Numbered from the stretch's first letter, positions 33,278-42,731 are shown. The stretch: 64,000 bases of DNA from Chryseobacterium sp. ON_d1 (GCF_006829085.1 NZ_BJTC01000018.1:26506-90505), one strand, 5' to 3'. Notes: generated by a model from the sequence alone, not told the origin. Numbers and translations: made by a program.

Positions 33278-33464
33278 CACTGTCAAAAATATAAAATCTG
33301 AAGCCAGATCAGGGAAAAGATATGCCAAATGATTTAAAATAATGGCGGATGACCCTATTCATAATGCAGACTGCAAATTTTGCTGTCGGAATTAAATAAT
33401 GCTGTATATGAACCGGATGCTGGAAAACAGATTGAAATTTATCAATATTTGCCTTAAAAAAATA

Positions 33465-34580
33465 ATGAAAGAAAATTCTGAAAGGCTATACGGATTGGAT
33501 CATCTGAGAACTGTTGCTATTATACTGGTTTTGCTGTATCATTACCGGGCATTTAAACATCCCGGCTGGATTGACAGTATAGGAAGATTCGGATGGACGG
33601 GAGTGGATCTTTTTTTTGTGTTAAGCGGTTTTCTGATTTCCAGCCAGCTGTTTAAAGAAAATGAGTGCAACAGAAAAATCAGTCTGAAAACATTTTATAT
33701 CAAACGGTTTTTCAGGATTTTTCCTGCTTACTTTTTTACGGTTTTTCTGTATTTTACATTTCCCTTTTTCAGAGAAAGAGAAGCTTTATCTCCCATATGG
33801 AAGTTTGTTACTTTTACCCAGAATTATGGTCTGGATGTGATCAGCAGAGGGACATTCTCCCATGCATGGTCATTGTGTATCGAAGAACAGTTTTATCTTA
33901 TTCTTCCTTTGCTGCTTTTAATATTAATCCCCACAAGACTGTTCAGATATTTTGTGGTTTTTATAATTGCTGTTATAGGCTTTTCTATGACGGCCAGAGT
34001 AATCGCATGGAATGAATTTATCATAGGAACGGACACTGCTTCCCCGGATTTCTGGAAACTATGGTATATGAAAATATATTATCCTACTCATACGAGGCTT
34101 GATGGGCTTGGGATAGGTGTTTTGACCGGATATTTGATGCAGTATTCTTCAGGATTCAAAAAAACGGTTGAAGCCAATGGAAACAGACTTTTCTTTTTGG
34201 GAATTGTACTGTTGGGAATATCTTTCTGGGTATGTAATGAACAGGCTTCAAAAACAGCTTCCATATTCGGGTTTACGTTGGTAGCTGTAAGTTTTGGATT
34301 TATTCTGATGGCAGCAGTTTCTCCATCATCTTTCCTGTATCGGACAAAATCTTATATTACTGCTCAGCTGGCAGCTTTATCTTATGCTGTTTATCTTTCG
34401 CATAAAGGAATTATTCATCTCGTACAGGAAGGATTTGATTATTTTAAACTTGAGACATCAGACAATATAAGTCTTATTGTATGTCTTTTTACTTGTATAC
34501 TTGGAGGCGTATTCTACAGGTTTGTGATAGAAAAACCTTTCTCTGTTCTTAAAACAAAGGCTTTAAAAAGAATTGTATAA
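33465..34580 (+). CDS. Acyltransferase family 3 membrane protein (OafA/YrhL type)
   Basis: 371 residues from the ATG at 33465 (MKENSERLYGLDHLRTVAII), which fits the family start and follows an A-rich leader; an in-frame ATG at 33399 would add 22 residues. The hallmarks are GLDHLRTVAIILVLLYHYR with the catalytic His, GWTGVDLFFVLSGFLIS and SLCIEEQFYLILPL. Ten or so membrane helices are predicted. It likely O-acetylates an exported glycan or lipid. It is divergent from the LytS-type operon. Confidence 0.9.
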   Translation: MKENSERLYGLDHLRTVAIILVLLYHYRAFKHPGWIDSIGRFGWTGVDLFFVLSGFLISSQLFKENECNRKISLKTFYIKRFFRIFPAYFFTVFLYFTFPFFREREALSPIWKFVTFTQNYGLDVISRGTFSHAWSLCIEEQFYLILPLLLLILIPTRLFRYFVVFIIAVIGFSMTARVIAWNEFIIGTDTASPDFWKLWYMKIYYPTHTRLDGLGIGVLTGYLMQYSSGFKKTVEANGNRLFFLGIVLLGISFWVCNEQASKTASIFGFTLVAVSFGFILMAAVSPSSFLYRTKSYITAQLAALSYAVYLSHKGIIHLVQEGFDYFKLETSDNISLIVCLFTCILGGVFYRFVIEKPFSVLKTKALKRIV

Positions 34581-34666
34581 TATCTACCATCTTCGGGATT
34601 GATTTTCAAAAATTGAATGCTGTTTATTTTAAAAGCGTTTGGCAGATACTTTTTAATAGTTTTGGG

Positions 34667-35704
34667 CTATTTAGGCGTGATTACTTTCAGAACGGCATTC
34701 TTTATCGCAGCTTCTTTGAAACTCCAGTATTCACGGTTTTCAGGCATTTGATTTTCAAGAATAATGAGAGTAGTATCTGTGGAAGGAAAATAGGTGTTAA
34801 GGCAGGTGAAGCCATCTCCAAGACCCGTTACTGCATAATAATCCAGCCCTGCCTCTTTGATAAATCTTATATTATACCCGAATCCCATACTTTCCTTCCC
34901 GAAAACATTGTGTTGAGAGGTTGTGGAAGGTGTCATCATCTTTTTTTGAAATTCAGGTGAGAGAAGTTTTCCTTTAAATAATGCCTGATCCCACTTTGCC
35001 AGATCCAGTACCGTGGAAATGACGCCTGCGGCGGGTGCTATGTCATCATTCAGGAAGGTTTCCTTTACTTTTTCAAACGTATTGTTCCCGTTCATATAAC
35101 CTGGGACAACGGATAAGTTATTTTTTGCATCGTATACCGTTGTTTTGTCCATTTTAAGCCTTCTGAAAAGTGTCTGAGCCAATTCTGTAAAGCTTTTCCC
35201 TGTTGTGTTTTTAAGGATTTTTCCCAAAAGCATATAAGAAAGATTTCCATATTTGAACTGAGAACCGGCCTTGAAAGCTGCTGGCTTTTCAATGTCTGTG
35301 ATTCCATGGGTGTGATTCAGAAGATGATGCACCGTCACAGTATCAGCCCAGGTTTGGGTAAGGGAGGGAAGATATTTTTTGACAGGAGTATGAAGATTCA
35401 GTTTTCCCTGTTCGGCAGCCTGCAAGATCAAAACAGCGGTAATCTGCTTTGAATTGGACATGATTTCAAACTGATCATCTGTTTTCAGAGGAATCTTCTT
35501 TTCGAAATCTTTATACCCATTGGATTTCAGATATTGTATTTTTCCTTTTTGGGCAACCAAAACAACACCATTGAACGCTATGGGACTGGAAGCCGTTATA
35601 ATACTGTCAATTTTATCAATATATATGTCTTTTTTCTGAGCTGTTACGGTAATAGCTAACAGTGTAGAAAATATACCTGTGAAAAATAATTGTATTTTGG
35701 TCAT
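34667..35704 (-). CDS. Exported class C beta-lactamase-like serine hydrolase
   Basis: 345 residues with a signal peptide (IFSTLLAITVTAQ). The SxxK motif is S83-N-S-K86 and the YxN motif is Y152-G-N154. The third motif near the C-terminus is less clear (VTGLGDGFTC). This fold covers beta-lactamases, penicillin-binding peptidases and esterases, and the substrate cannot be told. It has a perfect Bacteroidota promoter at 35767-35797. Confidence 0.88.
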   Translation of the reverse strand: MTKIQLFFTGIFSTLLAITVTAQKKDIYIDKIDSIITASSPIAFNGVVLVAQKGKIQYLKSNGYKDFEKKIPLKTDDQFEIMSNSKQITAVLILQAAEQGKLNLHTPVKKYLPSLTQTWADTVTVHHLLNHTHGITDIEKPAAFKAGSQFKYGNLSYMLLGKILKNTTGKSFTELAQTLFRRLKMDKTTVYDAKNNLSVVPGYMNGNNTFEKVKETFLNDDIAPAAGVISTVLDLAKWDQALFKGKLLSPEFQKKMMTPSTTSQHNVFGKESMGFGYNIRFIKEAGLDYYAVTGLGDGFTCLNTYFPSTDTTLIILENQMPENREYWSFKEAAIKNAVLKVITPK

Positions 35705-35766
35705 TACTTATGCTGTATTACTGAAAATTGAAATACTCTGAACGGTTGTCCAAAGATTTAAGTTTC

Positions 35767-35797
35767 CAAATATATCTTTTTCTCAGGATTGAACAAA
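35767..35797 (-). promoter_or_regulatory. Promoter of the serine hydrolase gene
   Basis: On the minus strand TTTG (35797-35794), a 19-base spacer, and TATATTTG (35774-35767) fit the consensus; the start codon is about 60 bases downstream. Confidence 0.7.
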
Positions 35798-35962
35798 TAA
35801 TATTTTCGTCAATCCGTATGAGTACAAGCATAAACCCACCGTATAAATATACTTACTTTTATACTTAGTTTTTGAATATTATCAGGATCAGCTGCTATTC
35901 AATAATGTTTGACTTGTTTGACTGTGCTATTCAGAAATGATAATCAATTAAATTTCTTTTTT

Positions 35963-36478
35963 ATGGAAAATACACAGCATAAACATGGAATATTTTCTTC
36001 CGGAAACGCTGAAAAGCATTCAGAGCCCTCTTCAATGTACAGACAATTTGTGCTGATGGCTTTTATAATGTTCTGCGTCATGTATATCATTATGTATGCG
36101 ATGATAGACAGCCTTCGGAATCTTATTTCAAATATTAATAATCTATATATGACACTGCTGATGACCTCAGCGATGCTTCTTATTGAATTGTGGATCATGC
36201 GAAAGATGTATACCAGCAGAGCAATAAACTGGGCCATCGTAGTTATTGCTGTGGCAACAGGTGTTTTTTCATGGTTCGGAATCAGGGAACAGATGAATGT
36301 AGATGACAGACAGTTTGTAAAAAGTATGATTCCCCATCACGCCGCCGCTATTTTAATGTCTGAAAAAGCCCATCTCAGCGATCCTCAGCTGATTACGCTG
36401 CAGAAAAATATCCTTAGAACCCAATCCGAAGAAATCCGATTGATGAAACATAAGCTCAGAGAATTTGAAAAAAGGTAG
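35963..36478 (+). CDS. DUF305 domain membrane protein
   Basis: 171 residues from the ATG at 35963 (MENTQHKHGIF); an upstream TTG would add a poor extension. Three hydrophobic segments (about 30-50, 62-78, 86-105) precede a DUF305 domain with the hallmark DDRQFVKSMIPHHAAAILMS and the Glu/His-rich helix that follows. The family is a ferritin-like four-helix type often found beside metal or copper handling genes; the function is unknown. A lipoprotein gene follows 67 bases later. Confidence 0.85.
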   Translation: MENTQHKHGIFSSGNAEKHSEPSSMYRQFVLMAFIMFCVMYIIMYAMIDSLRNLISNINNLYMTLLMTSAMLLIELWIMRKMYTSRAINWAIVVIAVATGVFSWFGIREQMNVDDRQFVKSMIPHHAAAILMSEKAHLSDPQLITLQKNILRTQSEEIRLMKHKLREFEKR

Positions 36479-36545
36479 GATGGGAATACTATAAATAATA
36501 AGGATATTATTATTCTATTCAGAATATTTTAATAATTTAGTTTCC

Positions 36546-37058
36546 ATGAAAATTAAAATTATTGGTCTTTCTGTACTTGTTTTCTCTGTTATTTCCTGTA
36601 AAAAAGATAAAGAATATCCGAAATATGCCGAATTGGAGTCAGGTAATGGAAGCTATACACTTTTTATCAAAAACGGAATTTTCGAATTTTTAAAAACTGA
36701 ACGTATAAGCTATGATCAGATCGTAACTGCTCCTTTCTCAGAAGGTAAATATGAGATATCTGGAAATGAAATAATTTTAAAAAGTGATAAAGGAAAAAAA
36801 TACACTTTCAAAATTGGGAACGACGCTGAACTGATCCCGGATAAAATGGATTCCCTGAAAGACCTGAAAGGATTATATCCTGTTCAGATTCTTCATAACA
36901 ACAAAATGCCGAAAGAAATGGGACGTCTGGATTCTTTAGGAAGAAAAAATGCTTTATGGCTTTACTTTAATGAAAAAGGAAAGGTGGTTAACCAGAGGTT
37001 ATATAAAAATGGTGAGCTAGTGAAAGATCATTACAAATCTGATATTGTTATAAAATAA
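36546..37058 (+). CDS. Predicted lipoprotein of unknown function
   Basis: 170 residues with a lipoprotein signal (MKIKIIGLSVLVFSVISCKK; Cys18). The mature part is beta-rich and may fold as a small barrel (GSYTLFIKNGIFEFLKTERI, GKYEISGNEIILKSDKGKKY). No domain was named. It stands downstream of the DUF305 gene. Confidence 0.7.
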   Translation: MKIKIIGLSVLVFSVISCKKDKEYPKYAELESGNGSYTLFIKNGIFEFLKTERISYDQIVTAPFSEGKYEISGNEIILKSDKGKKYTFKIGNDAELIPDKMDSLKDLKGLYPVQILHNNKMPKEMGRLDSLGRKNALWLYFNEKGKVVNQRLYKNGELVKDHYKSDIVIK

Positions 37059-37377
37059 AGAATCTGCAAGAGATTTGAAAATAGACAGTATTCAATTTTA
37101 TTGCAGATAAAATCCTTGCGCCTTATATCAGCCTTCTTCATAGAATTCTGCGTCTTTGCGTTTCCAATTATACCTTTCTTATTTGTGTTTTTTTGGAAAA
37201 TCGCAAAGCTTTTTTAATTCTATGTATAATTTTAAGGCGTGAAAAATCAAAGATTTTAGCAAGTAAAAGTCAAAAAAATATCAGCACCTTACTTTAGTCA
37301 ATAAAAAAGGCACCATTTACAAATAAATGATGCCTCGTCACTGAATATATTTGAATGTAAAATTGTTTTTTGTTTAT
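37059..37377. repeat. Intergenic region with possible dispersed repeat and a terminator
   Basis: 319 bases. The segment near 37116-37215 contains TGCGTCTTTGCGTTTCC and GAAAATCGCAAAGC, text of the kind often dispersed between genes in this group. The right end holds the SusD terminator (37303-37335). No gene was seen. Confidence 0.35.
37303..37335 (-). terminator. Terminator of the SusCD operon
   Basis: On the minus strand AGGCATCATTTA pairs with the AAATGGTGCCT arm (one G-T pair), followed by six T residues. Confidence 0.75.
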
Positions 37378-38841
37378 CTACTCATTCTGCTTGATTTGTG
37401 GGTTATTATTAATCTCTTTGTTAGGAATCTGGAACCTGAATTTATCCGGTGTCAGATTGAATCTTCCAAAAGTATGGTTGGTTCCTGTGTATATACGCTC
37501 TAATGGGATATTTAATCTTTTCATATCGAACCAGGCATAGCCTTCTCCCCAGAGTTCTATTCTTTTTTGCAGAATAATTTCATTGATCAGTTCACTGCCT
37601 GACTTGGTAGATAGGGTATAAGCCTGATCTCTTTTTGAAGTAATATCAAATAATACCTGTCTTGCTTCTGCTTCTCTTCCCTGTCTGGCCAGGGCTTCTG
37701 CCTGAATATAATAAAGAGAAGAAGCCCTGATGTAAATATAATCTCCTTCAAAAAGGGTAGGATCTTTAAACTTCCAGCTTACGTACGGCGGATAATTTTT
37801 AGTTTTTCCATTAAAGGTATATGCTGCATTCTGGCTTCCATTGAAGACTTTTTTACGGTAATCTGTGGCCGGAATAGCTTCATAAAGGCGTTTGTCTATC
37901 AGCTTACGGATCTGCGCTGCTCCTGCATAGCCTTCATTGGTATTATCAAACATCGAGAAGAAAGAGGCATAATAATTTCCGATACTCATGGTGGAAATTG
38001 TATTATGAAAACCCCATATTACCTCAGGATTATTGATGTTGGAAAATCCGGTAGTAGTATAGTCGTCTTCAGTCATAAGGGCAACTCCCTGCTTACTTTC
38101 CCCTGCGTATTGGGCTGCTTTGATATAATCTCCTGTTTCCAGGAATATTTCGGCTGCAATCGCCTTGGCAGTTCTTTGATCGATCTGGGCTCTGGACGGA
38201 CGTGAGTAACTATCCAAAAGTGAAACGGATTCCACAATATCTTTTTTGATCTGTGCATACACCTCAGCAACTGTTGATCTTGGAAGACCCTGGCCTGGAT
38301 TACTGGCAGTAAGAACCAGTGGAAGTCCCGGTTCAGACTGATGTCCGTTATAATCATGAGCATAAAAACGAACCAGATAAAAGTAGGAATAAGCTCTCAA
38401 AGCAAGCAGCTGTCCTGCGATGGCTCTGTTTTTTGCATTGGCATTTTTATCCAAACCGTCAAGCAGTTTGTTGATCACAAATATTCTGGCATAAAAAGTG
38501 GTCCACACAATTTCAGAAGCAATATTGCTGGCATTGGTGGCTTCATAATTATAAAACATTCCCAAATGCTGGTTGGTCGACTGGATGACATCGTTAGACA
38601 TCAGATCAGCACCCGCTTTGATTCCCATGATTCCGAAATCTGAGTGAACCGTAGTACCGCCGGCCCCGTTGCTGCGAAGATCAAGATAGATTCCGCCCAG
38701 TATTTTTTCCGGGCTGTTAGCGTCGTTATTTAGCTGTTCCCCGGAAATATCTCCTTCCGGTAACGTGTTGAGATCATTGGCACAGCTGGTAGTAATAAAA
38801 CCTATAGTTACCGCTGCAATAAAATATTTTATTTTGTTCAT
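37378..38841 (-). CDS. RagB/SusD-family outer-membrane lipoprotein
   Basis: 487 residues with a lipoprotein signal (FIAAVTIGFITTSCAND). Typical SusD text includes LNTLPEGDISGEQL at the start, AIAGQLLALRAYSYFYLVRF, RPSRAQIDQRTAKAIAAEIF, YIYIRASSLYYIQAEALARQ and RIELWGEGYAWFDMKRLN. SusD proteins form the lid that captures substrate on the cell surface over the SusC barrel. It starts 10 bases after the SusC gene. No polysaccharide-degrading gene is adjacent, so the substrate is not evidently a glycan. Confidence 0.95.
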   Translation of the reverse strand: MNKIKYFIAAVTIGFITTSCANDLNTLPEGDISGEQLNNDANSPEKILGGIYLDLRSNGAGGTTVHSDFGIMGIKAGADLMSNDVIQSTNQHLGMFYNYEATNASNIASEIVWTTFYARIFVINKLLDGLDKNANAKNRAIAGQLLALRAYSYFYLVRFYAHDYNGHQSEPGLPLVLTASNPGQGLPRSTVAEVYAQIKKDIVESVSLLDSYSRPSRAQIDQRTAKAIAAEIFLETGDYIKAAQYAGESKQGVALMTEDDYTTTGFSNINNPEVIWGFHNTISTMSIGNYYASFFSMFDNTNEGYAGAAQIRKLIDKRLYEAIPATDYRKKVFNGSQNAAYTFNGKTKNYPPYVSWKFKDPTLFEGDYIYIRASSLYYIQAEALARQGREAEARQVLFDITSKRDQAYTLSTKSGSELINEIILQKRIELWGEGYAWFDMKRLNIPLERIYTGTNHTFGRFNLTPDKFRFQIPNKEINNNPQIKQNE

Positions 38842-38851
38842 TCCTGTTCTT

Positions 38852-41806
38852 TTAAAAATTAAGTTTAAACCCTAAAGAAACACTTGACAAGAGAGAATAG
38901 CGGTACGAATCAGAAACTCCCGTGAGTGAAGCTCTCGGATCATATCCTTTTCTCTTGGACCACAGATAAAGATTGTTTCCCGTTACATAAATTTTCAGAC
39001 CTGACAAGCCTGCCTGCTGCGCAAAACCATCGGGAAGCTGATAGGAGAGCGTTACATCCTGAAGACTGATATAATCTGATTTAATCAGATAAAGTGTTGA
39101 ATTTCCATTCTGGTTCGTTGCCGTAAGATCTACCCTTGGCAATGCTGCATTTGGATTTTCCGGAGTCCATGTTTTATCCAGATCTGTTGAATAGTTGGAT
39201 CCATAGCTGTCAGAATGAAATAAGCTTCTGTAAATGTCATCATATCCATAACCTCCGAACTGATAAGCAAAATTGACTGCCAGATTAAATCTCCTGTAAG
39301 AAAAATCTGTCCCGAACCCGCCATATACCTTTGGAATGGCAGATTTTCCAGTATTATAGTCGGTAGCCTCCTTATAATTATTGGTAACTGTTCTTTCTTC
39401 TTTTTGAGTAGTAGGATTTATCGTTGTCCGGTACCATAAAGCATCCCCGTTTTCAGGATTTACCCCGGCAAATTCTTTGAGGAAATAAGTATAACGGTCC
39501 CCACCTTCTGTAAGAATAAACAAACCGGTTACAAGACCTGTATTTCTCTGTTCAGCCGGTAACCGGGTGATCTTATTTTTATAATGAGTGGCATTGGCAT
39601 ACACACTCCACTGGAATTCATCACCACGAAGAATATCTACATTTAGATTAGCCTGAACTCCTCTGTTGGTCATATCCCCTATGTTTCCATACTTTACATA
39701 AGAACCGGCATTAGATGGAGGAAGGGGAAGGGTATAAATCATATCCGAAACTTTCCTTTCAAAATAATCTGCATTCAGGGTGATTCTGTTTTTTAAAATG
39801 GAGAGCTCAAAACCGGCATTCAGATTTTTCGAAGTTTCCCATTTTAGATCCTTATTCCCTTGTTTCTTCAGAGACAGAACAGGTTTGTCATCCCCGAAAT
39901 TATTAATTCCATAAATATCCTGATAGGCATAATAATCCCTGCTGGAGCCTCCTAAAAGAATGTTGTCATTTCCCTGCTGGCCGTAAGAAGCTTTTAGCTT
40001 TAAAGAATTGATGAGGGTGTTGTCCTTAAGGAAATCTTCTTTTGCAATATTCCATGCCAATCCAAGTCCATAGAAGTTCCCCCATCTGCTTTCCGGCGAA
40101 AAGACTGAAGAACCATCTCTTCGGACATTGGCATTAAAGAAGTATTTACCGTCATAATTATAGAGCAATCTTGTGAAATACCCTTCTACAGCATATTCAT
40201 AGCCGTTTCCGGACAACCCGGTAATTTTTACAGCATTGTCAAAAGCTTGTGAATCAGGTAATAAAAGCTGTTGCTTTGATCCTGAAAACCCATCATCTTT
40301 GATCTTATTCAATTCATGTCCTATAAGCAGGTTAAAGCTGTGATTTCCCAGTTTTTTCTGATAGGTAAGCAATTGCTGGTGGTTTAAGGTATATTTAAAG
40401 TTAGAACTCTGTGAAATCGTTCCTCCTACAGAAGAAGAAGTTCCTCCTTCCGTATTTCCGAACTGCAGGTTTCTTGCATTTTCGAGATAAGCCCCGAAAT
40501 TATAGGTAAAATCCAGCCCTTTGATGATTTCATAATTTAGGCCAAGATTAAGGTTGGTAATATTACTTACCGTTTGAGATTTGTTTTTTTGAAGGTTGCC
40601 TACAGGATTTTCGAAAACAGCATAAGATCTTGTGGCTCCGTTGGGTCCCTGGCCGTCTCCGTAATCATATAAAGCATTTCCATACTTGTCATAAAGCCTC
40701 TGGTAATTGTTATCCCGCAAGAATACAGGATAGAAAGGTGCAATATTTCTGGCAAACTGGAATGGGTTGGAAAAACCGCCGGTCTCACCGAAATCCTGTT
40801 TGCTGTAAGTATAAGATAAAGCACTGGTTAATTTCAGTTTTGAAGTGATGAAGTAGTCCACATTAGACCTGATCCCGAATCTTTCAAATCCTGAAGAAAT
40901 CAAATATCCTTTATCATCCAGATAATTAAGTGAAGTATATGATTTTACCTGGTCACTGTTGGCATTGATTCCTACGGTGGCTTCTCTTCTCAAAGCTGGT
41001 CTGAAAAGCAGTTTTTTCCAATCGTCCTGATACAGTAATTTCGCATCAGGATTGAATGATCCATCCTTTGAGATCAGTTGATTGAAAGGAACATTATAAA
41101 CATTGTAACCCAGTTTGGCCAGTGCTGCAAGTCCCACATCATGTGGAGAAGGGCCGGAAGGAACAGCTCCCGGCTGTTTCAGCCTTGCGATTTCACCTAT
41201 TCTGGCTCTGTTGTAGTAGGCCGTATAATAATCCTGCGGAGAAGTATATACAGAATAATCTTCAATGGATCTGAAGTTAACTCCCGTTCTGACATCAGCT
41301 TCAATACTTAATCCCTTGCTTTTCCCTCTTTTTGTATTCACAATAATTACTCCGTTGGCCCCTCTGGAACCATATAAAGCATTGGAGGATGCATCTTCAA
41401 GAAAGGAAATACTTTCAATATCCGATGCGGCAATACTGTTGAGATTTCCACTGTACGGAATGCCGTCCAGTACAATTAACGGGTCGCTGGATGCATTGAT
41501 AGAGCCAATTCCTCTCATCCTGATGGTAGGCTGGGAACCTGGCTGTCCTGAGGAGATTACCTGTATTCCCGCTACTTTTCCTCCAATTCCCTGAAGAATA
41601 TTTCCGTTTTGAAGATTAGAAAGATCCTTGGCCTTCAACGACTGTACAGATCCTGTAATCTCTTCTTTTTTCTGCTTTCCAAAGGCTACCACCACTACTT
41701 CTTTGATGGAGGTTTCCCTGGAAAGGCTGTCTTTGCTTTGGGCAAAACCATATTCCGCGAATAGCAGTAAGGCCAATACACCAAGCTTGCATTGTTTCTT
41801 TTTCAT
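38852..41806 (-). CDS. SusC/RagA-family TonB-linked outer-membrane transporter
   Basis: 984 residues with a signal peptide (VLALLLFAEYGFAQ). It lacks the carboxypeptidase-regulatory-like domain often found in SusC proteins and goes straight to the TonB-box/plug region (IKEVVVVAFGKQKKEEITGS, IRMRGIGSI, LIVLDGIPY, ALYGSRGANGVIIVNT). The barrel closes with LKLNF-type aromatic residues. It imports a bound nutrient with TonB energy, together with the SusD partner. The upstream region holds a Cys/Met-rich reading frame and an Rrf2-like palindrome, which points to control by sulfur or Fe-S status; that is inference. Confidence 0.96.
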   Translation of the reverse strand: MKKKQCKLGVLALLLFAEYGFAQSKDSLSRETSIKEVVVVAFGKQKKEEITGSVQSLKAKDLSNLQNGNILQGIGGKVAGIQVISSGQPGSQPTIRMRGIGSINASSDPLIVLDGIPYSGNLNSIAASDIESISFLEDASSNALYGSRGANGVIIVNTKRGKSKGLSIEADVRTGVNFRSIEDYSVYTSPQDYYTAYYNRARIGEIARLKQPGAVPSGPSPHDVGLAALAKLGYNVYNVPFNQLISKDGSFNPDAKLLYQDDWKKLLFRPALRREATVGINANSDQVKSYTSLNYLDDKGYLISSGFERFGIRSNVDYFITSKLKLTSALSYTYSKQDFGETGGFSNPFQFARNIAPFYPVFLRDNNYQRLYDKYGNALYDYGDGQGPNGATRSYAVFENPVGNLQKNKSQTVSNITNLNLGLNYEIIKGLDFTYNFGAYLENARNLQFGNTEGGTSSSVGGTISQSSNFKYTLNHQQLLTYQKKLGNHSFNLLIGHELNKIKDDGFSGSKQQLLLPDSQAFDNAVKITGLSGNGYEYAVEGYFTRLLYNYDGKYFFNANVRRDGSSVFSPESRWGNFYGLGLAWNIAKEDFLKDNTLINSLKLKASYGQQGNDNILLGGSSRDYYAYQDIYGINNFGDDKPVLSLKKQGNKDLKWETSKNLNAGFELSILKNRITLNADYFERKVSDMIYTLPLPPSNAGSYVKYGNIGDMTNRGVQANLNVDILRGDEFQWSVYANATHYKNKITRLPAEQRNTGLVTGLFILTEGGDRYTYFLKEFAGVNPENGDALWYRTTINPTTQKEERTVTNNYKEATDYNTGKSAIPKVYGGFGTDFSYRRFNLAVNFAYQFGGYGYDDIYRSLFHSDSYGSNYSTDLDKTWTPENPNAALPRVDLTATNQNGNSTLYLIKSDYISLQDVTLSYQLPDGFAQQAGLSGLKIYVTGNNLYLWSKRKGYDPRASLTGVSDSYRYSLLSSVSLGFKLNF

Positions 41807-41870
41807 TATATTAATCTAGGTTTAAATTTGACTGTGTATTACTGCTGATCCTCTGGTAGAAAATGTAACT

Positions 41871-41908
41871 TTCTGCCTCCTTTTTCAGGGAGGTTATAAA
41901 AAACAGAA
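41871..41908 (-). promoter_or_regulatory. Hairpin in the SusC leader
   Basis: Two nested arms pair: TTCTG with CAGAA (outer) and CCTCC with GGAGG (inner). No T-run follows on the minus strand, so it is not a simple terminator; it may control mRNA stability or SusC translation. Confidence 0.4.
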
Positions 41909-41998
41909 GGTTTAAATTTACAGGAGATGTACCCGGATGAAAGAAGCCCTGAACGCTTTGGCTTTAATTCCTACAGTAATGAATGTACCGCTTAAAAG

Positions 41999-42148
41999 TC
42001 AGCACATCATCATGCACATCATATCAAAGCACATGTCTTGAGAAATACAGTTGTGCAGTGAATGGGCAGGCATTTCACAACACATTTGCTGTGTGGAAGC
42101 TGTCGCCGTAATGTTGCATAGGTAAGAATTAAAGGTATTCTTATTCAT
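41999..42148 (-). CDS. Cys/Met-rich 49-residue small protein or leader peptide
   Basis: The frame opens with ATG at 42148 and stops at 42001-41999. The peptide begins MNKNTFNSYLCNITATASTQ and then becomes very rich in Cys and Met: seven Cys and nine Met in total, with MCCEM in the middle and DMCFDMMCMMMC at the end. Such a composition is unexpected by chance in AT-rich DNA, though the plus strand contains a run of CAT triplets that creates part of it. It follows a consensus -7 box by 31 bases and precedes SusC by about 190. It could be a sulfur-amino-acid leader peptide that senses Cys/Met charging, or a small metal- or thiol-binding protein. Confidence 0.45.
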   Translation of the reverse strand: MNKNTFNSYLCNITATASTQQMCCEMPAHSLHNCISQDMCFDMMCMMMC

Positions 42149-42179
42149 GAGAATAAAGTTTATTTTTTTTTAACTGGGT

Positions 42180-42187
42180 CAAAATTA
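42180..42187 (-). promoter_or_regulatory. -7 box of the SusC leader transcript
   Basis: On the minus strand TAATTTTG fits TAnnTTTG. No good -33 box stands 19 bases upstream, which suits an activator-dependent promoter. Confidence 0.4.
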
Positions 42188-42240
42188 TTTAATAATTGAT
42201 AAACCGGTATAAAGAAGGGATATGAGATAAATCATATTAG

Positions 42241-42257
42241 TCTACTAAATTAGTAGA
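42241..42257. promoter_or_regulatory. Rrf2/IscR-like palindrome upstream of the SusC leader
   Basis: TCTACTAAATTAGTAGA is a 17-base palindrome with arms TCTACTA / TAGTAGA. The core ACTAAATTAGT recalls sites of Rrf2-family regulators (IscR, CymR). Its centre is about 75 bases upstream of the expected start site. Confidence 0.45.
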
Positions 42258-42455
42258 TTAATATTAAAAAACCAGAATATATAAATTTATTTATTTGATA
42301 ATCAGTGTTTTGTTTTGTTGTTCAAAATGTTAAAAAATGATAAAAAAATTAGATTTTGATAGTTTAATTAAAATTAACATCAATAAGTCTACTTTTTTTA
42401 TAGACTTTTGTTTATTTTATAGCATTATCAATCATTAGAGTAGGCATCATAAGCT

Positions 42456-42540
42456 TTATCCTGCTATCCGCTCATACTCCTCGCACCTGGCTGAATCCAC
42501 ATTCTGCTGTGGGGTAACCGCTGCTATCAGGGCTAAGGAC
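42456..42540. repeat. GC-richer block, probable dispersed intergenic element
   Basis: It stands out from AT-rich surroundings and contains two related phrases, CCTGCTATCCGCTCA and CCGCTGCTATCAGGGCT, with GGGGTAACCGC between them. The text resembles a repeat found between genes in related genomes, from memory only. No coding frame was seen. Confidence 0.4.
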
Positions 42541-42555
42541 GGTTTGAATTATAAG

Positions 42556-42580
42556 TGATGAATGATGAATGATGAATGAT
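42556..42580. repeat. 7-bp tandem repeat
   Basis: TGATGAA is repeated 3.6 times in a row in non-coding DNA. Confidence 0.7.
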
Positions 42581-42731
42581 CGATTATCAATCATGATATA
42601 AAATTATCCCAAACCTCTGTGTCAATCCGTGAGATCTGCGGTTAAATAGCCTCTAGATTGTTATATTCAATAGAAATGGGCATTAGCCTGTTTATTAAAA
42701 AATAAAATTCATCTGGCTTCAGCCAAAACCT

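Noticed and set aside
42011..42025. Run of CAT triplets that could be a simple-sequence artefact creating the Met-rich end of the small frame.
   Set aside because: It explains only a few of the Met codons; the Cys codons and the upstream MCCEM part lie outside the run, so the frame was kept with moderate confidence.
42456..42540. CRISPR-like or tRNA-like element in the GC-richer block.
   Set aside because: No regular repeat-spacer pattern and no cloverleaf can be drawn.
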